A stretch of 64,000 nt of DNA. Source: Parabacteroides sp. PF5-9. GTDB taxonomy: Bacteria; Bacteroidota; Bacteroidia; Bacteroidales; Tannerellaceae. The stretch spans positions 158,403 through 222,402 of the forward strand of contig NZ_JARXWG010000003.1 of assembly GCF_029893105.1 (NCBI RefSeq), written 5' to 3'. Shown here one piece after another: positions 15,691 to 24,943 of the stretch (position 1 is the stretch's first letter; the number at the start of each line of letters is the position of its first letter). Below the pieces are notes generated by a model that did not search any database, was not told the DNA's origin, and worked only from the letters and a program-made list of their open reading frames with translations. The position numbers and the translations under genes were made by a program.

Positions 15691-18444
15691 TTAGAATTTA
15701 ATATTATAAGAGACAAACGGGATCGGTACCCCGAAAATAGCCATTTTATACCCTTTGACTTTACCCTCTTCTGAGATATAATAGACCGAATACGCATTCT
15801 TCCTTCCTGTGACATTATATACACCAAAAGAGATCGAACTATGTGTTAATAACGTTAAGTGATGGCTGGGTTCGATATTAAACGAAACATCCATCCGGAA
15901 AAAGTCCGGTATCCGGTATTGGTTCCTGTCGGAGAAATAGACATACTCTCCTCCGGCGTAACTATATTTGGATACAGGCAATGTGATCGGTCGTCCCGTA
16001 CTGTAATCACAATTCACGGAAAAGCTAAACCGGTGGGTAAATTTATAGTTTCCTACCAGTTTAATATCATGCGGTTTGTCGTAATCCGCCGGATACCAGT
16101 CACCTTTATTGACTGGATTGGAGATGCGACTGTCTTCCTGGCGTAACTCTGTTTTAGAGTAGGTATAACTCAACCAGCCATTTAATTTACCTTGTGTCTT
16201 TTTAAGCATAAACTCAACCCCGTAAGCCCTGCCTTTTGTGGCCAACACATCCGTTTCGATGTGGTGATTCATCAATAGTTCCGCTCCGGCACGATAATCC
16301 AGATAATCCTCCATGGTTTTATAATACCCTTCCACCGAAGCCTCAATGGTATTGTTGGCCAGATTCTTATAAAGACCCAAAGCAAACTGGGAGCCGGTCT
16401 GTGGTTTAATGTTGGTATCACTCAGTTTCCAGGTATCGGTGGGCGACATAATGGTGGTGTTGGATAATTTATGAATATTCTGTCGCATGGTGTTATAACC
16501 CGCCTTGATGGAGAAACCATCCAGAAACTCATAACGCGCCGACAGCCGGAATTCAGGCCCGTGATAGGTTTTGAAAGCACCACTGCCGACAGAATCGGTA
16601 TCCGTAATCGTCTCTAAAGAAGGTAGATATTCGTTCGCATATACATTGTATGTCCTGGGGCCCATGGCGTTGAACAGGGAATAGCGCATACCGGCATCGA
16701 CAGAAAAGTGAGGTGTAATATCCCAACGGTAACCGAGGTATGCCGCCGCTTCCATCGCCTTCTCTTTTTGCATCAGGTCGGGCACTACCAGTGACTCATC
16801 CCCGCGAGGCTGATACTTGCCCGGGTTCAGGTTGTAATACAATCCGCTAACTCCAAAATCCAATGTGTGTTTATCCTGGAGGTACCAGCTGAAATCCGCT
16901 TTTCCGTAATATTGCTCTATACCGAAAGAGAGGCTGTAGGCTTCTGCTGCAATATCATCATTTTTCGTGTTGTAATCATAATGGTCGTATCCGGCCGTAA
17001 AAGCACTGGTCAATCTCGGATTAAAGATATGGCGCCATTTGATAGACGCATTGGCATTCTGATACGAATAACGTTCCCCCTCATTGAAACTGAACCGGTC
17101 GCGGCTGAAATACCCATTAATATACAGATTATTGTACTCGTCGAACTTATGACCAATCGTTGCATTCAGATCATAGAACCCGGCATTTCCATCTTTATAC
17201 CCACTCTTTTCGGGCAGTTGTTTCAGTATCCAGTCCGAATAGGTCGTTCGTCCGCCGACAATGAAAGAGGTTTTGTCCTTAATGATTGGGCCTTCCAGGG
17301 TGATCCGGCTTGTCAATAACCCGATGCTTACCGCCCCGTTGAACTCCTTCTTATTCCCTTCCCGCGTATTGATATCCAATACAGAAGAGATACGTCCACC
17401 GTATTTGGCGGGAATACTGCTTTTATACAACTCCATATCTTTGACCAGATCGGGGTTAAATGCCGAGAAAAAGCCGAAAAGATGGGTCGGATTATAGATG
17501 GTACCGTCATTAAACAAGATCAGATTCTGATCGGTTGATCCTCCCCGCACATTGAACCCGCTCGATGCTTCTCCGACCGATTTGACTCCGGGCAACGACA
17601 GAACGGCTTTGATCACATCCACCTCTCCAAAGGCTGTAGGGATATTCTTAATGTCCTGTATCTTTAAACGTTCGATTCCGATAGTTGTACTCCGTACATT
17701 CTCGACCTTTTCGGAAGAGATCGTCACCTCTTTCAAGGAGTAAACCTGTTCCTCCAGTTCGATATCCAATTTGCCGGCCGAATGAAGAACTATCTGCCGG
17801 CGCGTATCTTTCAGTCCGATCCCCCGGATATGCAACTCCTGGCGGCCAACCGGCAGTTGAATGGTATAATACCCAAAAGCATCTGTTGTGACCCCGATCA
17901 TCGGCTCTTCGATAAACAACGTAGCGCCAACCACCGGTTCGCCTGTTCTGAAGTCGGTCACGATACCGTTCAGATTCACCCGTCCGGTAGCCGCCGCAGA
18001 TTGATCCCCGATTTCATACACCTTGCTCTCCGATGAGGCTTTACCCTCGCGCCGACCCAGTGATAATAAAAAACCGGTCGTATCGTATCCCCCTTTTCCC
18101 GATGAAATCGCTTCTTCGAAATAACCCTCGGGCAGGGAGGTGATGAGTGCGATATTTTCGGTAATGAACAAATTGTGTTTATACTGCGACACTTTCAACA
18201 GCGATCCCTGTAAAAGCTGCTCCAGAATGACGAACGGCTCTTCATTGGTCGCACTGACGGAAACAAACAATGAATCCGAATCTTCCGGAAGGCAAAAGAT
18301 GCGATAAGCAGTTTGTGCTTCGATGGTATCAAAGACTCTGGATAGCGGTACAGAATCTAACTGTAAACTTATTTTTTCCTGCGCCAACAGTAGCGTCGTC
18401 GGAAAAGCCAATAACAATATCAGTAGTTGGAATAGTCTTTTCAT
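15691..18444 (-). CDS. TonB-dependent receptor with STN domain
   Basis: A 917-residue outer-membrane transporter. After the signal peptide (about 1-21) comes an STN domain (about 22-100, ISLQLDSVPLSRVFDTIEA). Next are a carboxypeptidase-regulatory-like domain (about 152-232, VTDFRTGEPVVGATLFIEEP) and a plug (about 250-360, with GFNVRGGSTDQNLILFND). A 22-stranded barrel ends in VSYNIKF. The STN domain usually contacts a FecR-type anti-sigma factor, but no sigma/FecR pair is encoded nearby. Its start overlaps the stop of the upstream gene by 4 bp, so the two are translationally coupled. The substrate is unknown. Confidence 0.9.
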   Translation of the reverse strand: MKRLFQLLILLLAFPTTLLLAQEKISLQLDSVPLSRVFDTIEAQTAYRIFCLPEDSDSLFVSVSATNEEPFVILEQLLQGSLLKVSQYKHNLFITENIALITSLPEGYFEEAISSGKGGYDTTGFLLSLGRREGKASSESKVYEIGDQSAAATGRVNLNGIVTDFRTGEPVVGATLFIEEPMIGVTTDAFGYYTIQLPVGRQELHIRGIGLKDTRRQIVLHSAGKLDIELEEQVYSLKEVTISSEKVENVRSTTIGIERLKIQDIKNIPTAFGEVDVIKAVLSLPGVKSVGEASSGFNVRGGSTDQNLILFNDGTIYNPTHLFGFFSAFNPDLVKDMELYKSSIPAKYGGRISSVLDINTREGNKKEFNGAVSIGLLTSRITLEGPIIKDKTSFIVGGRTTYSDWILKQLPEKSGYKDGNAGFYDLNATIGHKFDEYNNLYINGYFSRDRFSFNEGERYSYQNANASIKWRHIFNPRLTSAFTAGYDHYDYNTKNDDIAAEAYSLSFGIEQYYGKADFSWYLQDKHTLDFGVSGLYYNLNPGKYQPRGDESLVVPDLMQKEKAMEAAAYLGYRWDITPHFSVDAGMRYSLFNAMGPRTYNVYANEYLPSLETITDTDSVGSGAFKTYHGPEFRLSARYEFLDGFSIKAGYNTMRQNIHKLSNTTIMSPTDTWKLSDTNIKPQTGSQFALGLYKNLANNTIEASVEGYYKTMEDYLDYRAGAELLMNHHIETDVLATKGRAYGVEFMLKKTQGKLNGWLSYTYSKTELRQEDSRISNPVNKGDWYPADYDKPHDIKLVGNYKFTHRFSFSVNCDYSTGRPITLPVSKYSYAGGEYVYFSDRNQYRIPDFFRMDVSFNIEPSHHLTLLTHSSISFGVYNVTGRKNAYSVYYISEEGKVKGYKMAIFGVPIPFVSYNIKF

Positions 18445-19166
18445 AACTGCCGGATAAGTGTTTCATAATGTTTGGAAACAGCAACAATCGCATGTTCCGT
18501 TGCATGTTTAAAATCCAGATGCTGCTCTTTGATAAACTGGTTCAGCTCCTTTTTGTGGCTGTTAAACAATTTAAGTACCGACCCTTTACTACTGACCGGA
18601 TGGTATTGCCCGTCTTTATACACATAATACCTAACCCTTTTATTGAAAAGGACATTGATCGCCATATCCGTAATCTGCTCATCCAGAAAAGCCGTCTCTC
18701 TTCGTATCACGGCATGCCTCCCTTGGTATAGAATGAAAAAATACCCTTCAGGCAGACTGTTCTCTTTTACGCGATACCCGTTGTAAAACAGTATATTCGA
18801 ATTCAATGTCGCATAATCTAGGCGATCGCGTGGGATAATGACATGGAAACGTCGGTTGGGAGCTGTCACGACCAACTCCTCGCGATGCACATTCAGACGC
18901 ATCAACACATCCGGATACACCACCCCGTCAAACGACAAGTCGCCATGAAGATATTGATCTGACGGAAAATATGGGTGATTGCGCACATAAGCCGGGTAAC
19001 CCAGTTCCTCTTTCCCTGAGTAAATGACAGCGTGGTTATTCGCCAACGTCAAGTAAGACATCACCCGACTCTTCGAGGCGGCTGGCAAGGAAGCTATGTC
19101 GGAAATCTGTGAGAATGCTTGCCAGCCACTTAGCAAACACAAGCTAATTATTAATGGTAATTTCAT
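18441..19166 (-). CDS. secreted protein of unknown function, first gene of the TonB operon
   Basis: A 241-residue protein with a cleavable signal peptide (about 1-19, ending QAFS). It has no family motif that I recognise. The body is beta-rich (HGDLSFDGVVYPDVLMRLN, RRFHVIIPRDRLDYATLN) and ends in a Lys/His-rich helical tail (HKKELNQFIKEQHLDFKHA). Its stop codon overlaps the receptor start by 4 bp and it probably works with that receptor. It shows the general make-up of small periplasmic partners encoded ahead of STN receptors. Nothing in the sequence indicates an enzyme. Confidence 0.7.
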   Translation of the reverse strand: MKLPLIISLCLLSGWQAFSQISDIASLPAASKSRVMSYLTLANNHAVIYSGKEELGYPAYVRNHPYFPSDQYLHGDLSFDGVVYPDVLMRLNVHREELVVTAPNRRFHVIIPRDRLDYATLNSNILFYNGYRVKENSLPEGYFFILYQGRHAVIRRETAFLDEQITDMAINVLFNKRVRYYVYKDGQYHPVSSKGSVLKLFNSHKKELNQFIKEQHLDFKHATEHAIVAVSKHYETLIRQL

Positions 19167-19467
19167 ATGTACACAGATTAGAAAGAACGCAATGTAAGGA
19201 AAAAAAGTAAAATAATATTCTTTTTGTCTTTTTTTTATGCAATTACACCTTATGGTTATTTCAGGTGAGCATTATGTCAATTTTTGACTTTGATGGTCTG
19301 TATTGATAGAGGCATCTTTTGCATATTGGCGAATAAGATCTTAACTTCTGGCCTGGAGAGGAGTCCAGGTAGTACTGGTCGCAACATGTTGCATCTTCAC
19401 CTTTTCTTCCATTTGAAGCTTATTTTTGCAATTTACATCAACAGGTATACTCTTTGTTTTTTTGCGA
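19167..19467. other. intergenic stretch without recognisable gene
   Basis: About 300 bp between the uptake operon and the REP-like element. It contains A/T-rich tracts at 19200-19235 and no convincing coding frame, RNA gene or repeat. The promoter of the minus-strand uptake operon must lie at its left end, but I see no clean TAnnTTTG box there. Confidence 0.5.
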
Positions 19468-19700
19468 GAAAATCCCGTTAGGGATTCATATGCGTAACCG
19501 CGGGTGTAATGCAGTAAACCCGTGGTTGTTGAAAATACTCCATACTAATCAACGCCGAAGGTGTTGAATTATTCAATCTGGAATCTATAGAGTTATTCAA
19601 CACCTTCGGCGTTGTACTGATTAGATCTGTTCTGTATCCCCCTGTGGCTCATTTTATTTCGCTCACAGGGGGTTACGCATATGAATTCCTACGGAATTTT
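19468..19700. repeat. nested multi-hairpin REP/BIME-like element
   Basis: A perfect 16-bp outer inverted repeat (ATTCATATGCGTAACC at 19484-19499, complement at 19671-19686) encloses three hairpins: 19498-19525, a perfect 20-bp stem at 19550-19569/19595-19614, and a 9-bp CCCCCTGTG/CACAGGGGG stem at 19638-19672. Small hairpins sit at each end (AATCCCGTTAGGGATT at 19471-19486 and AATTCCTACGGAATT at 19684-19698). The symmetrical layout resembles REP or BIME elements moved by REP-associated tyrosine transposases; none is encoded here. Confidence 0.75.
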
Positions 19701-19818
19701 GGCTGAGTCCTATCTTCAAGTATTCTTCATTTAACTCCTGTCATTCTCTCGAATGATTATTCGGGTAACGGATTCTCTATGAATAGGTTATAAATCTTCT
19801 CTTGAAACAATTGATATG

Positions 19819-20964
19819 TTATTCATCTTCTCTCTGACCGGTATCAGTTAAGGGCTTATAATAACGTAGCGTATACTCCGGTAATAATTCGGGATGGAAG
19901 ATCCGGACAAAATCTTTCAACAGATAGTCGGGGTGGATTGGAAATTCTTCATAATAAGGGGTGTTTCCTGTGTTACAACCGAACACATTCCGGTTTTTAA
20001 ATGCGTCGAAATCTTCATAAGGAATGTATTCCTTTCGTAGATCTGTATAGGAAATATCTTCCGGATGGTTGTATTTCAACAACCAATAATCAGCATGAAT
20101 CGCTTTGTCAAAAACAAATTCAAAAGCTAACGGCGTACTGCCTGCTCCCGGTAAATCATGAAAAAGATAGTCGGCTCCGGCATCGCGGAAAAGGTGGGCG
20201 ATATAACTGTCTCCTGCCGGTACATACCAAGAGGATCCGAAACGTTTTTCTGCAACAACCGAGGGGCGGGAAGTGACCGCTGTTGTCAGCTTCTTTAATG
20301 CGAGATAACGTTTTTCTGTCGCAGCAAAGAGTGAGTCGGCAAGCGCCTCCTTATCCAACAGGAGCCCATAAAATTTAATCCACTCGGTTCGACCCAGCGG
20401 TAATGATTCCATATAATCAGCTCCTTCTATAATCGGTATACCTATTTTCTCCACAGCGCCATAGTTGCTGTTTTGAAAAGGGGAAGCGATCACTATTTCA
20501 GCACCGACATCAATCATTTTTTCTACATTGGGCGAAGTCGCTTCTCCCAAGTCGACGATGCTTCCTTGTTTTAACCCTTCCTGAACAAGGGGGGTATCCA
20601 TGTAACGCGGTTCGCAAACGCCGATAATCTGATCAGCACTTTGCAAAAGGTCAATAATGGCTACATGTACCGAGGTGTAGACGGCTATTTTCTGTATAGG
20701 TGTACGAACGATCGTACCTTTAGGTAAGTTGGCTGGCAACTCTTTTGCTTTGTCAATTAACAGATACCGTTGAAGCAACTGTCCGTTTTCCCAAGGGTCG
20801 TGTACTTCTACGGCCGTATATTCCTCATACCGATCGATTGTGATGCCTCGTGCATAACGAATGGTATCTGAAGAAACCTCTTCGGCAACGGGAGATTTAC
20901 CCGATGGTCCGCAAGAGACCATCAGGTAAATAGAAACAACTATTAGGGCAGAAAATAGTTTCAT
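19819..20964 (-). CDS. btuF: periplasmic corrinoid-binding lipoprotein (BtuF-like)
   Basis: A 381-residue ABC substrate-binding lipoprotein of the BtuF/FepB fold. I start at the Met giving MKLFSALIVV with lipobox MVSC (Cys18), 1 bp after the upstream stop. The fold's two lobes are visible: VAIIDLLQSADQIIGVCEP near 115 and VEKMIDVGAEIVIASPF near 155. The helical linker and a second lobe (YLFHDLPGAGSTPLAFEFV) follow. It would deliver corrinoid from the periplasm to an inner-membrane BtuCD transporter, which is not in this window. It is last in the cobalamin-riboswitch operon, and this context supports corrinoids over siderophores. Confidence 0.85.
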   Translation of the reverse strand: MKLFSALIVVSIYLMVSCGPSGKSPVAEEVSSDTIRYARGITIDRYEEYTAVEVHDPWENGQLLQRYLLIDKAKELPANLPKGTIVRTPIQKIAVYTSVHVAIIDLLQSADQIIGVCEPRYMDTPLVQEGLKQGSIVDLGEATSPNVEKMIDVGAEIVIASPFQNSNYGAVEKIGIPIIEGADYMESLPLGRTEWIKFYGLLLDKEALADSLFAATEKRYLALKKLTTAVTSRPSVVAEKRFGSSWYVPAGDSYIAHLFRDAGADYLFHDLPGAGSTPLAFEFVFDKAIHADYWLLKYNHPEDISYTDLRKEYIPYEDFDAFKNRNVFGCNTGNTPYYEEFPIHPDYLLKDFVRIFHPELLPEYTLRYYKPLTDTGQREDE

Positions 20965-20965
20965 T

Positions 20966-22636
20966 TTAGTAGGCAAATATCATCGATTTGGCTTCATATC
21001 CTTTGGTGTCGATATCTCCTTTCTCCAGTTTCCCATCTGCGGCGAAAATATATAAAGAACTTGTGCTACCCCAGTCGGAATTTGTAATAAAGATCTTCCC
21101 GGACTGCTCATCTACAGCAATTGCATTTGGTGATGAAAGGACTGAAGTGTCTTCAATAAAGCTTTCAGAAAGGACTTCTTCTGTCAGTACATTGTATTTT
21201 CTGTATTTGATCTCGGGTTCACCCCATTGTGCATAAATGGTGTACAGCTCGTCATTGACTAATGTCATTTTTGAAGCATTGTCGATAATTGTGACATCAT
21301 TCGTTTTTGCATCAATACGTTGTAATGTGTTTTTCACATCTCCGTAATCACCCATGGAGATCACATAGATATCACCTTGGCTATCCGAAAGGATACTTAC
21401 AGGATTAATCAATACTTCAATTTCTTTTTCAACCTCCAATGTTCCGGCGTCGATCACCGATACGGTCTTTCCATAGTTGGGGTAATCATTCCCTCCCGAA
21501 TTGGCTACATATATTTTTCCATTTGCGACGGTTAACTTTTCCGGATAACGTCCGACTTTTACTTGTTTTTCAATTTGAAGTGTCGCCGTATCCAGTACAG
21601 CAACAGCATGTCCGTAGAAGTAAGAGATATAGACTTTTCCGTTATCGGCAACTATCCCACGCGGATTGACCGGCTCTTCGCCCTCTTTCGGTTCAATACT
21701 CTTAATGAGTTTGCCCTCTCGGTCGAGAACGACAATACGGTTAGAGGTTGTCACCGTTGCATAGATTTTAGAACCGTACATCAATATTTGCTCGGCAGAA
21801 TCACCCAGTCCGCTGCCGTTGGCCGTCTGGTAGATATGACCGGTCATCTCTCCGGTATTGAAATCATAAAAACTGATGGATGCATTGTTCTCATTCCAGT
21901 TACCGCCGTTCAACAGATACATTCCGTATGGGAGCGGAACGGGATTTTCTACAATATAATCTTCGATGGCTAAGCTGGCGATGTTTTCAGATTCGACTTC
22001 TCCTTTTTTGGTGATTACAAATAGATAAGGCTGGTAAACGGTTCCTTCCGGAATTTCAAAAGTCGATTTTCCAGCTTCCACCTCACCTAATTTCGTCCCT
22101 TTCTCAGTACTGTTATCACTACTGTAAATCACATATCCGGTAATATAACCTTCCGGGGACGGATTTGTCCAGGTTAATGTTCCACTGATAAAACCTTTCG
22201 CTTTGTCTTCATCCGCAAAAAACATTTCTGTGACAATCGGATCTCCACTGTTATCTTTTACAGTTATACTGGCCGCATTAGCAGACTCACCCGTTGCGTT
22301 ATATGCAACGACTAAAAGATACGTATTCATCGCAGTTCCGGCAGGAATATCAAAACTGTTTTTCCCTTTGCTGACAGCTCCCAGCTTGGCGCTTCTGTCC
22401 GTTACGTTTTCACTGAGATAGATGTTATACCCTGAAATATTGTCTTCATTGGTTGGATTTGTCCAGGACAATGTACCTCCGATTTTTAATGGATCCATAT
22501 CGGTATCATTAAAAGTCAGGTTTTCTACTTTTTCGGCAGGTGCGAAAACTTCATCTTTATCATCATCTTTACAAGACGTGAATGGTAGGGCGAATGCACA
22601 AACCAGGAATGCGTAAACTAATTTTTTCATTTTCAT
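20966..22636 (-). CDS. btuG: BtuG-like surface corrinoid-binding lipoprotein (YncE/DUF5074 propeller with two FN3-like repeats)
   Basis: A 556-residue lipoprotein (lipobox FTSC, Cys22) with two tandem fibronectin-III-like domains. They span about 36-125 and 137-225 and share the phrases LSWTNP/LTWTNP and SGYNIYLS/TGYVIYSS. From about 235 on comes a YncE-type beta-propeller, with repeats such as NPRGIVADNGKVYISYFYG and KLTVANGKIYVANSGG. BtuG proteins of Bacteroides cap BtuB and capture cobalamin with very high affinity. The location between BtuB and BtuF under a cobalamin riboswitch supports that assignment here. The FN3-like pair is an extra feature. A 252-bp gap holding a family A array separates it from btuB. 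Confidence 0.82.
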   Translation of the reverse strand: MKMKKLVYAFLVCAFALPFTSCKDDDKDEVFAPAEKVENLTFNDTDMDPLKIGGTLSWTNPTNEDNISGYNIYLSENVTDRSAKLGAVSKGKNSFDIPAGTAMNTYLLVVAYNATGESANAASITVKDNSGDPIVTEMFFADEDKAKGFISGTLTWTNPSPEGYITGYVIYSSDNSTEKGTKLGEVEAGKSTFEIPEGTVYQPYLFVITKKGEVESENIASLAIEDYIVENPVPLPYGMYLLNGGNWNENNASISFYDFNTGEMTGHIYQTANGSGLGDSAEQILMYGSKIYATVTTSNRIVVLDREGKLIKSIEPKEGEEPVNPRGIVADNGKVYISYFYGHAVAVLDTATLQIEKQVKVGRYPEKLTVANGKIYVANSGGNDYPNYGKTVSVIDAGTLEVEKEIEVLINPVSILSDSQGDIYVISMGDYGDVKNTLQRIDAKTNDVTIIDNASKMTLVNDELYTIYAQWGEPEIKYRKYNVLTEEVLSESFIEDTSVLSSPNAIAVDEQSGKIFITNSDWGSTSSLYIFAADGKLEKGDIDTKGYEAKSMIFAY

Positions 22637-22722
22637 AATGCTATTAATAATGTAGAGTACATATGTGAGTTATTTAATCGTTTTTCTTCAATCAACGGAC
22701 GACTTTTTTGATCGGTTTACAT

Positions 22723-22821
22723 CTGTTTTTTGTTAGAGGTACCTCTAAATTATTTTAGACGTACCTCTAAATCGATTTAGACGTACCTCTGAATTGTTTT
22801 AGACGTACCTCTAACAAAAAA
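22723..22821. repeat. family A 22-bp palindrome array, copy 2 (four units)
   Basis: GTAC cores start at 22739, 22761, 22783 and 22805, an exact 22-bp period. The left cap is TTTTTTGTTAGAG and the right cap CTCTAACAAAAAAGTG, as in copy 1. It lies between btuB and the btuG-like gene, so it is transcribed within the corrinoid operon. Confidence 0.9.
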
Positions 22822-22888
22822 GTGTGCTGCATGTAAATTGTTTTTAGTCATAATCAATCAAAAAAGAGATCCAAATGGTGTTTATTTA

Positions 22889-24892
22889 TTAATATGTATA
22901 CCTTACGGTTGCCCTGAAAGAGCGTCCCGGCATGGGATAATACCGGATAATGTCGTAAGTGACATCTCCGATATTCACGATTTCAGCTTGTAATCGCAAG
23001 GATGAATGTTTAAATGTAACTGTCTTGTTGAACGATAGTTGTTGTTCGATATATCCCTCAATGAGATTGGCCTCCAGATTCTGGGGCAGTGCGTAGCGAT
23101 CTCCCATAGCGGTCAGGAGCCAGCTGATGTTTATCCATGGATTTTCCACGGAGAGCGATACTGTGCCCGAATGTTCGGGGGTATAGGGCAATTGATGTTT
23201 ATAGGTTTTAGCCTCTTTCTTGGTTACATCGATGGCTTTCTGCCAGGTGTATGAAACGTCTGTTTGCAGGTAAATAGCCAAAGGCAAGCTGAACCGGGCA
23301 GAGATATTGGCATCGATCCCTTTGATCTTTACCTTTCCCATATTCATCATTTTCCAGATAAACATGGTGGGGATAGCCACAATTTTATCCTTTACCGTAT
23401 TGTAGTATCCGTCGGTGGTGATACTCAGGTAGTCTAATCCGACAGCCGGAAAAGCGCTGCTCCAGGTCATTCCAAGGTTGTATTGCCGGGTCTTTTCGGG
23501 ATTCAGATTACGGTTCCCCAAGCGGTCATAGTAGAGGTCGTTGAATGTTGGAACACGAAATATATCTTTGTAGGAGGCTCTGATCCGTAAGTTCTCCCGA
23601 CCGAACAGGCGATAAGAGAGGCTGACGGCTGGTGATAAGCGTTTGCGGTCGTCGGCAGCATCACCTGTCTCTACATGTTCGGAGGTAAATGTGCCTAATA
23701 GGCTGGCTGTAGCAGTCAACCGGCTGTTCTTATATTGGCCGGCTAAAGCCGTCAGCGAGGTATATCGTTCGGGGAAAACAGATTTGGGTGTTGTCGCATC
23801 GAGGGTGTTTTTGAAGAAATCTTCAGCCAGTGAGAATGACAGATTTTTTATCGGCTCATAAAACAGTGCGGCCGAACCATAATACTCTCTTTGGGTATAC
23901 ACATCGGTTTGTTTTCCATCGATATATTTGCTGTGAAAATCCTGATAGCGCGTCCATGAGTAATCGAATTTCCCTTGTGCCTTTATGGAGAAATAAGGAT
24001 TGATACGGTTCGCATAGGTTGCTTGTGCAAAGGCGTTTTTGTTCTGAAGTCTTTCTTTGTGATAGTCGTTGTAAAGAATGACTGAGCCGGGAAGTCCGCG
24101 GCGTGAATCGAACCAATACCCTTTTAAACGAAGTTTTCCTCCTTTATCCCAGTCTGAGTGGAGGTTTAACTCTGTTCGCCAGGTTTTGATGTCGCTGTTT
24201 TTTCTTTTTTCTTCTGTTACGAGATCCCCATTGGTAAAGGTGTAGGGGTATTGCCCGTCTGCCTGTAACCAGTCGGCATGGAAGGAGGCGACATATTTCG
24301 CTGTTATCTGCTGTTCGTAGCGCAGGGTAGGGTTGACCAAACCGAAAGATCCTGCTTTGAGTTGAGTCAATACGTTGAATTTTTTAGCGGTGAAAACGGG
24401 AGTTTCGGTCTGGATACTTAATGCTCCGGCCGAAGCATACATACGGGCGGTTTGGAAAATATCATCTGTTTGTCCGATGGATAGGGAGATATTTTCGACA
24501 TTGTCGAGTGAAAAACGACTGATGTCGACTTGTCCGCTTTGGGCGTCGGTAATGGTCACACCATCGTAACTGACGGCTGTATGTTGTGCCCCCAGGCTGC
24601 GAACCGAGACGGTTTTAAGCCCTCCGATACCGCCGTAATCTTTTACGGTGACACCCGAAAATCGCTTGACGGCTTCCGAGAGATCCTGAAGCCCTAAACG
24701 GTCTATCTCCGTGCGGTTGAGCCGCTGGAAAGGAGTTGCCTGACGTGTAACGGCAGGACGCATTTTTTCGACCACTTCCACGTCGGAAAGTGTACGATAA
24801 GTCGTTGTATCCCCCTGTTGAGCATAGGCAATCGTGATAGGAAACAACCATGCACAATAAAGGCATGCCCTTCTTAAAAACGAACGCAGCAT
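22889..24892 (-). CDS. btuB: BtuB-type TonB-dependent corrinoid receptor
   Basis: A 667-residue outer-membrane transporter with a signal peptide (about 1-24). A TonB-box-like SDVEVVEKM segment is near residue 36. The plug (about 45-160) includes DLSEAVKRFSGVTVKDYGG, SVRSLGAQHTAVSYDGV and DISRFSLDNVENISLSIG. The 22-strand barrel ends in RATVRYTY. The length is that of compact BtuB/CirA receptors, without an STN or carboxypeptidase domain. It sits directly downstream of a cobalamin riboswitch and upstream of the BtuG-like and BtuF-like genes, which identifies the substrate class as corrinoids. Expression should fall when intracellular cobalamin is high. Confidence 0.92.
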   Translation of the reverse strand: MLRSFLRRACLYCAWLFPITIAYAQQGDTTTYRTLSDVEVVEKMRPAVTRQATPFQRLNRTEIDRLGLQDLSEAVKRFSGVTVKDYGGIGGLKTVSVRSLGAQHTAVSYDGVTITDAQSGQVDISRFSLDNVENISLSIGQTDDIFQTARMYASAGALSIQTETPVFTAKKFNVLTQLKAGSFGLVNPTLRYEQQITAKYVASFHADWLQADGQYPYTFTNGDLVTEEKRKNSDIKTWRTELNLHSDWDKGGKLRLKGYWFDSRRGLPGSVILYNDYHKERLQNKNAFAQATYANRINPYFSIKAQGKFDYSWTRYQDFHSKYIDGKQTDVYTQREYYGSAALFYEPIKNLSFSLAEDFFKNTLDATTPKSVFPERYTSLTALAGQYKNSRLTATASLLGTFTSEHVETGDAADDRKRLSPAVSLSYRLFGRENLRIRASYKDIFRVPTFNDLYYDRLGNRNLNPEKTRQYNLGMTWSSAFPAVGLDYLSITTDGYYNTVKDKIVAIPTMFIWKMMNMGKVKIKGIDANISARFSLPLAIYLQTDVSYTWQKAIDVTKKEAKTYKHQLPYTPEHSGTVSLSVENPWINISWLLTAMGDRYALPQNLEANLIEGYIEQQLSFNKTVTFKHSSLRLQAEIVNIGDVTYDIIRYYPMPGRSFRATVRYTY

Positions 24893-24943
24893 AAGTTATC
24901 GGTTTATCAATCCCTTTACCCGAGGCATTGTATAATAAAATTA

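Noticed and set aside
19284..19481. 65-residue plus-strand frame upstream of the REP-like element
   Set aside because: Low-complexity hydrophobic translation with no family match, partly in the hairpin element; not supported as a gene.
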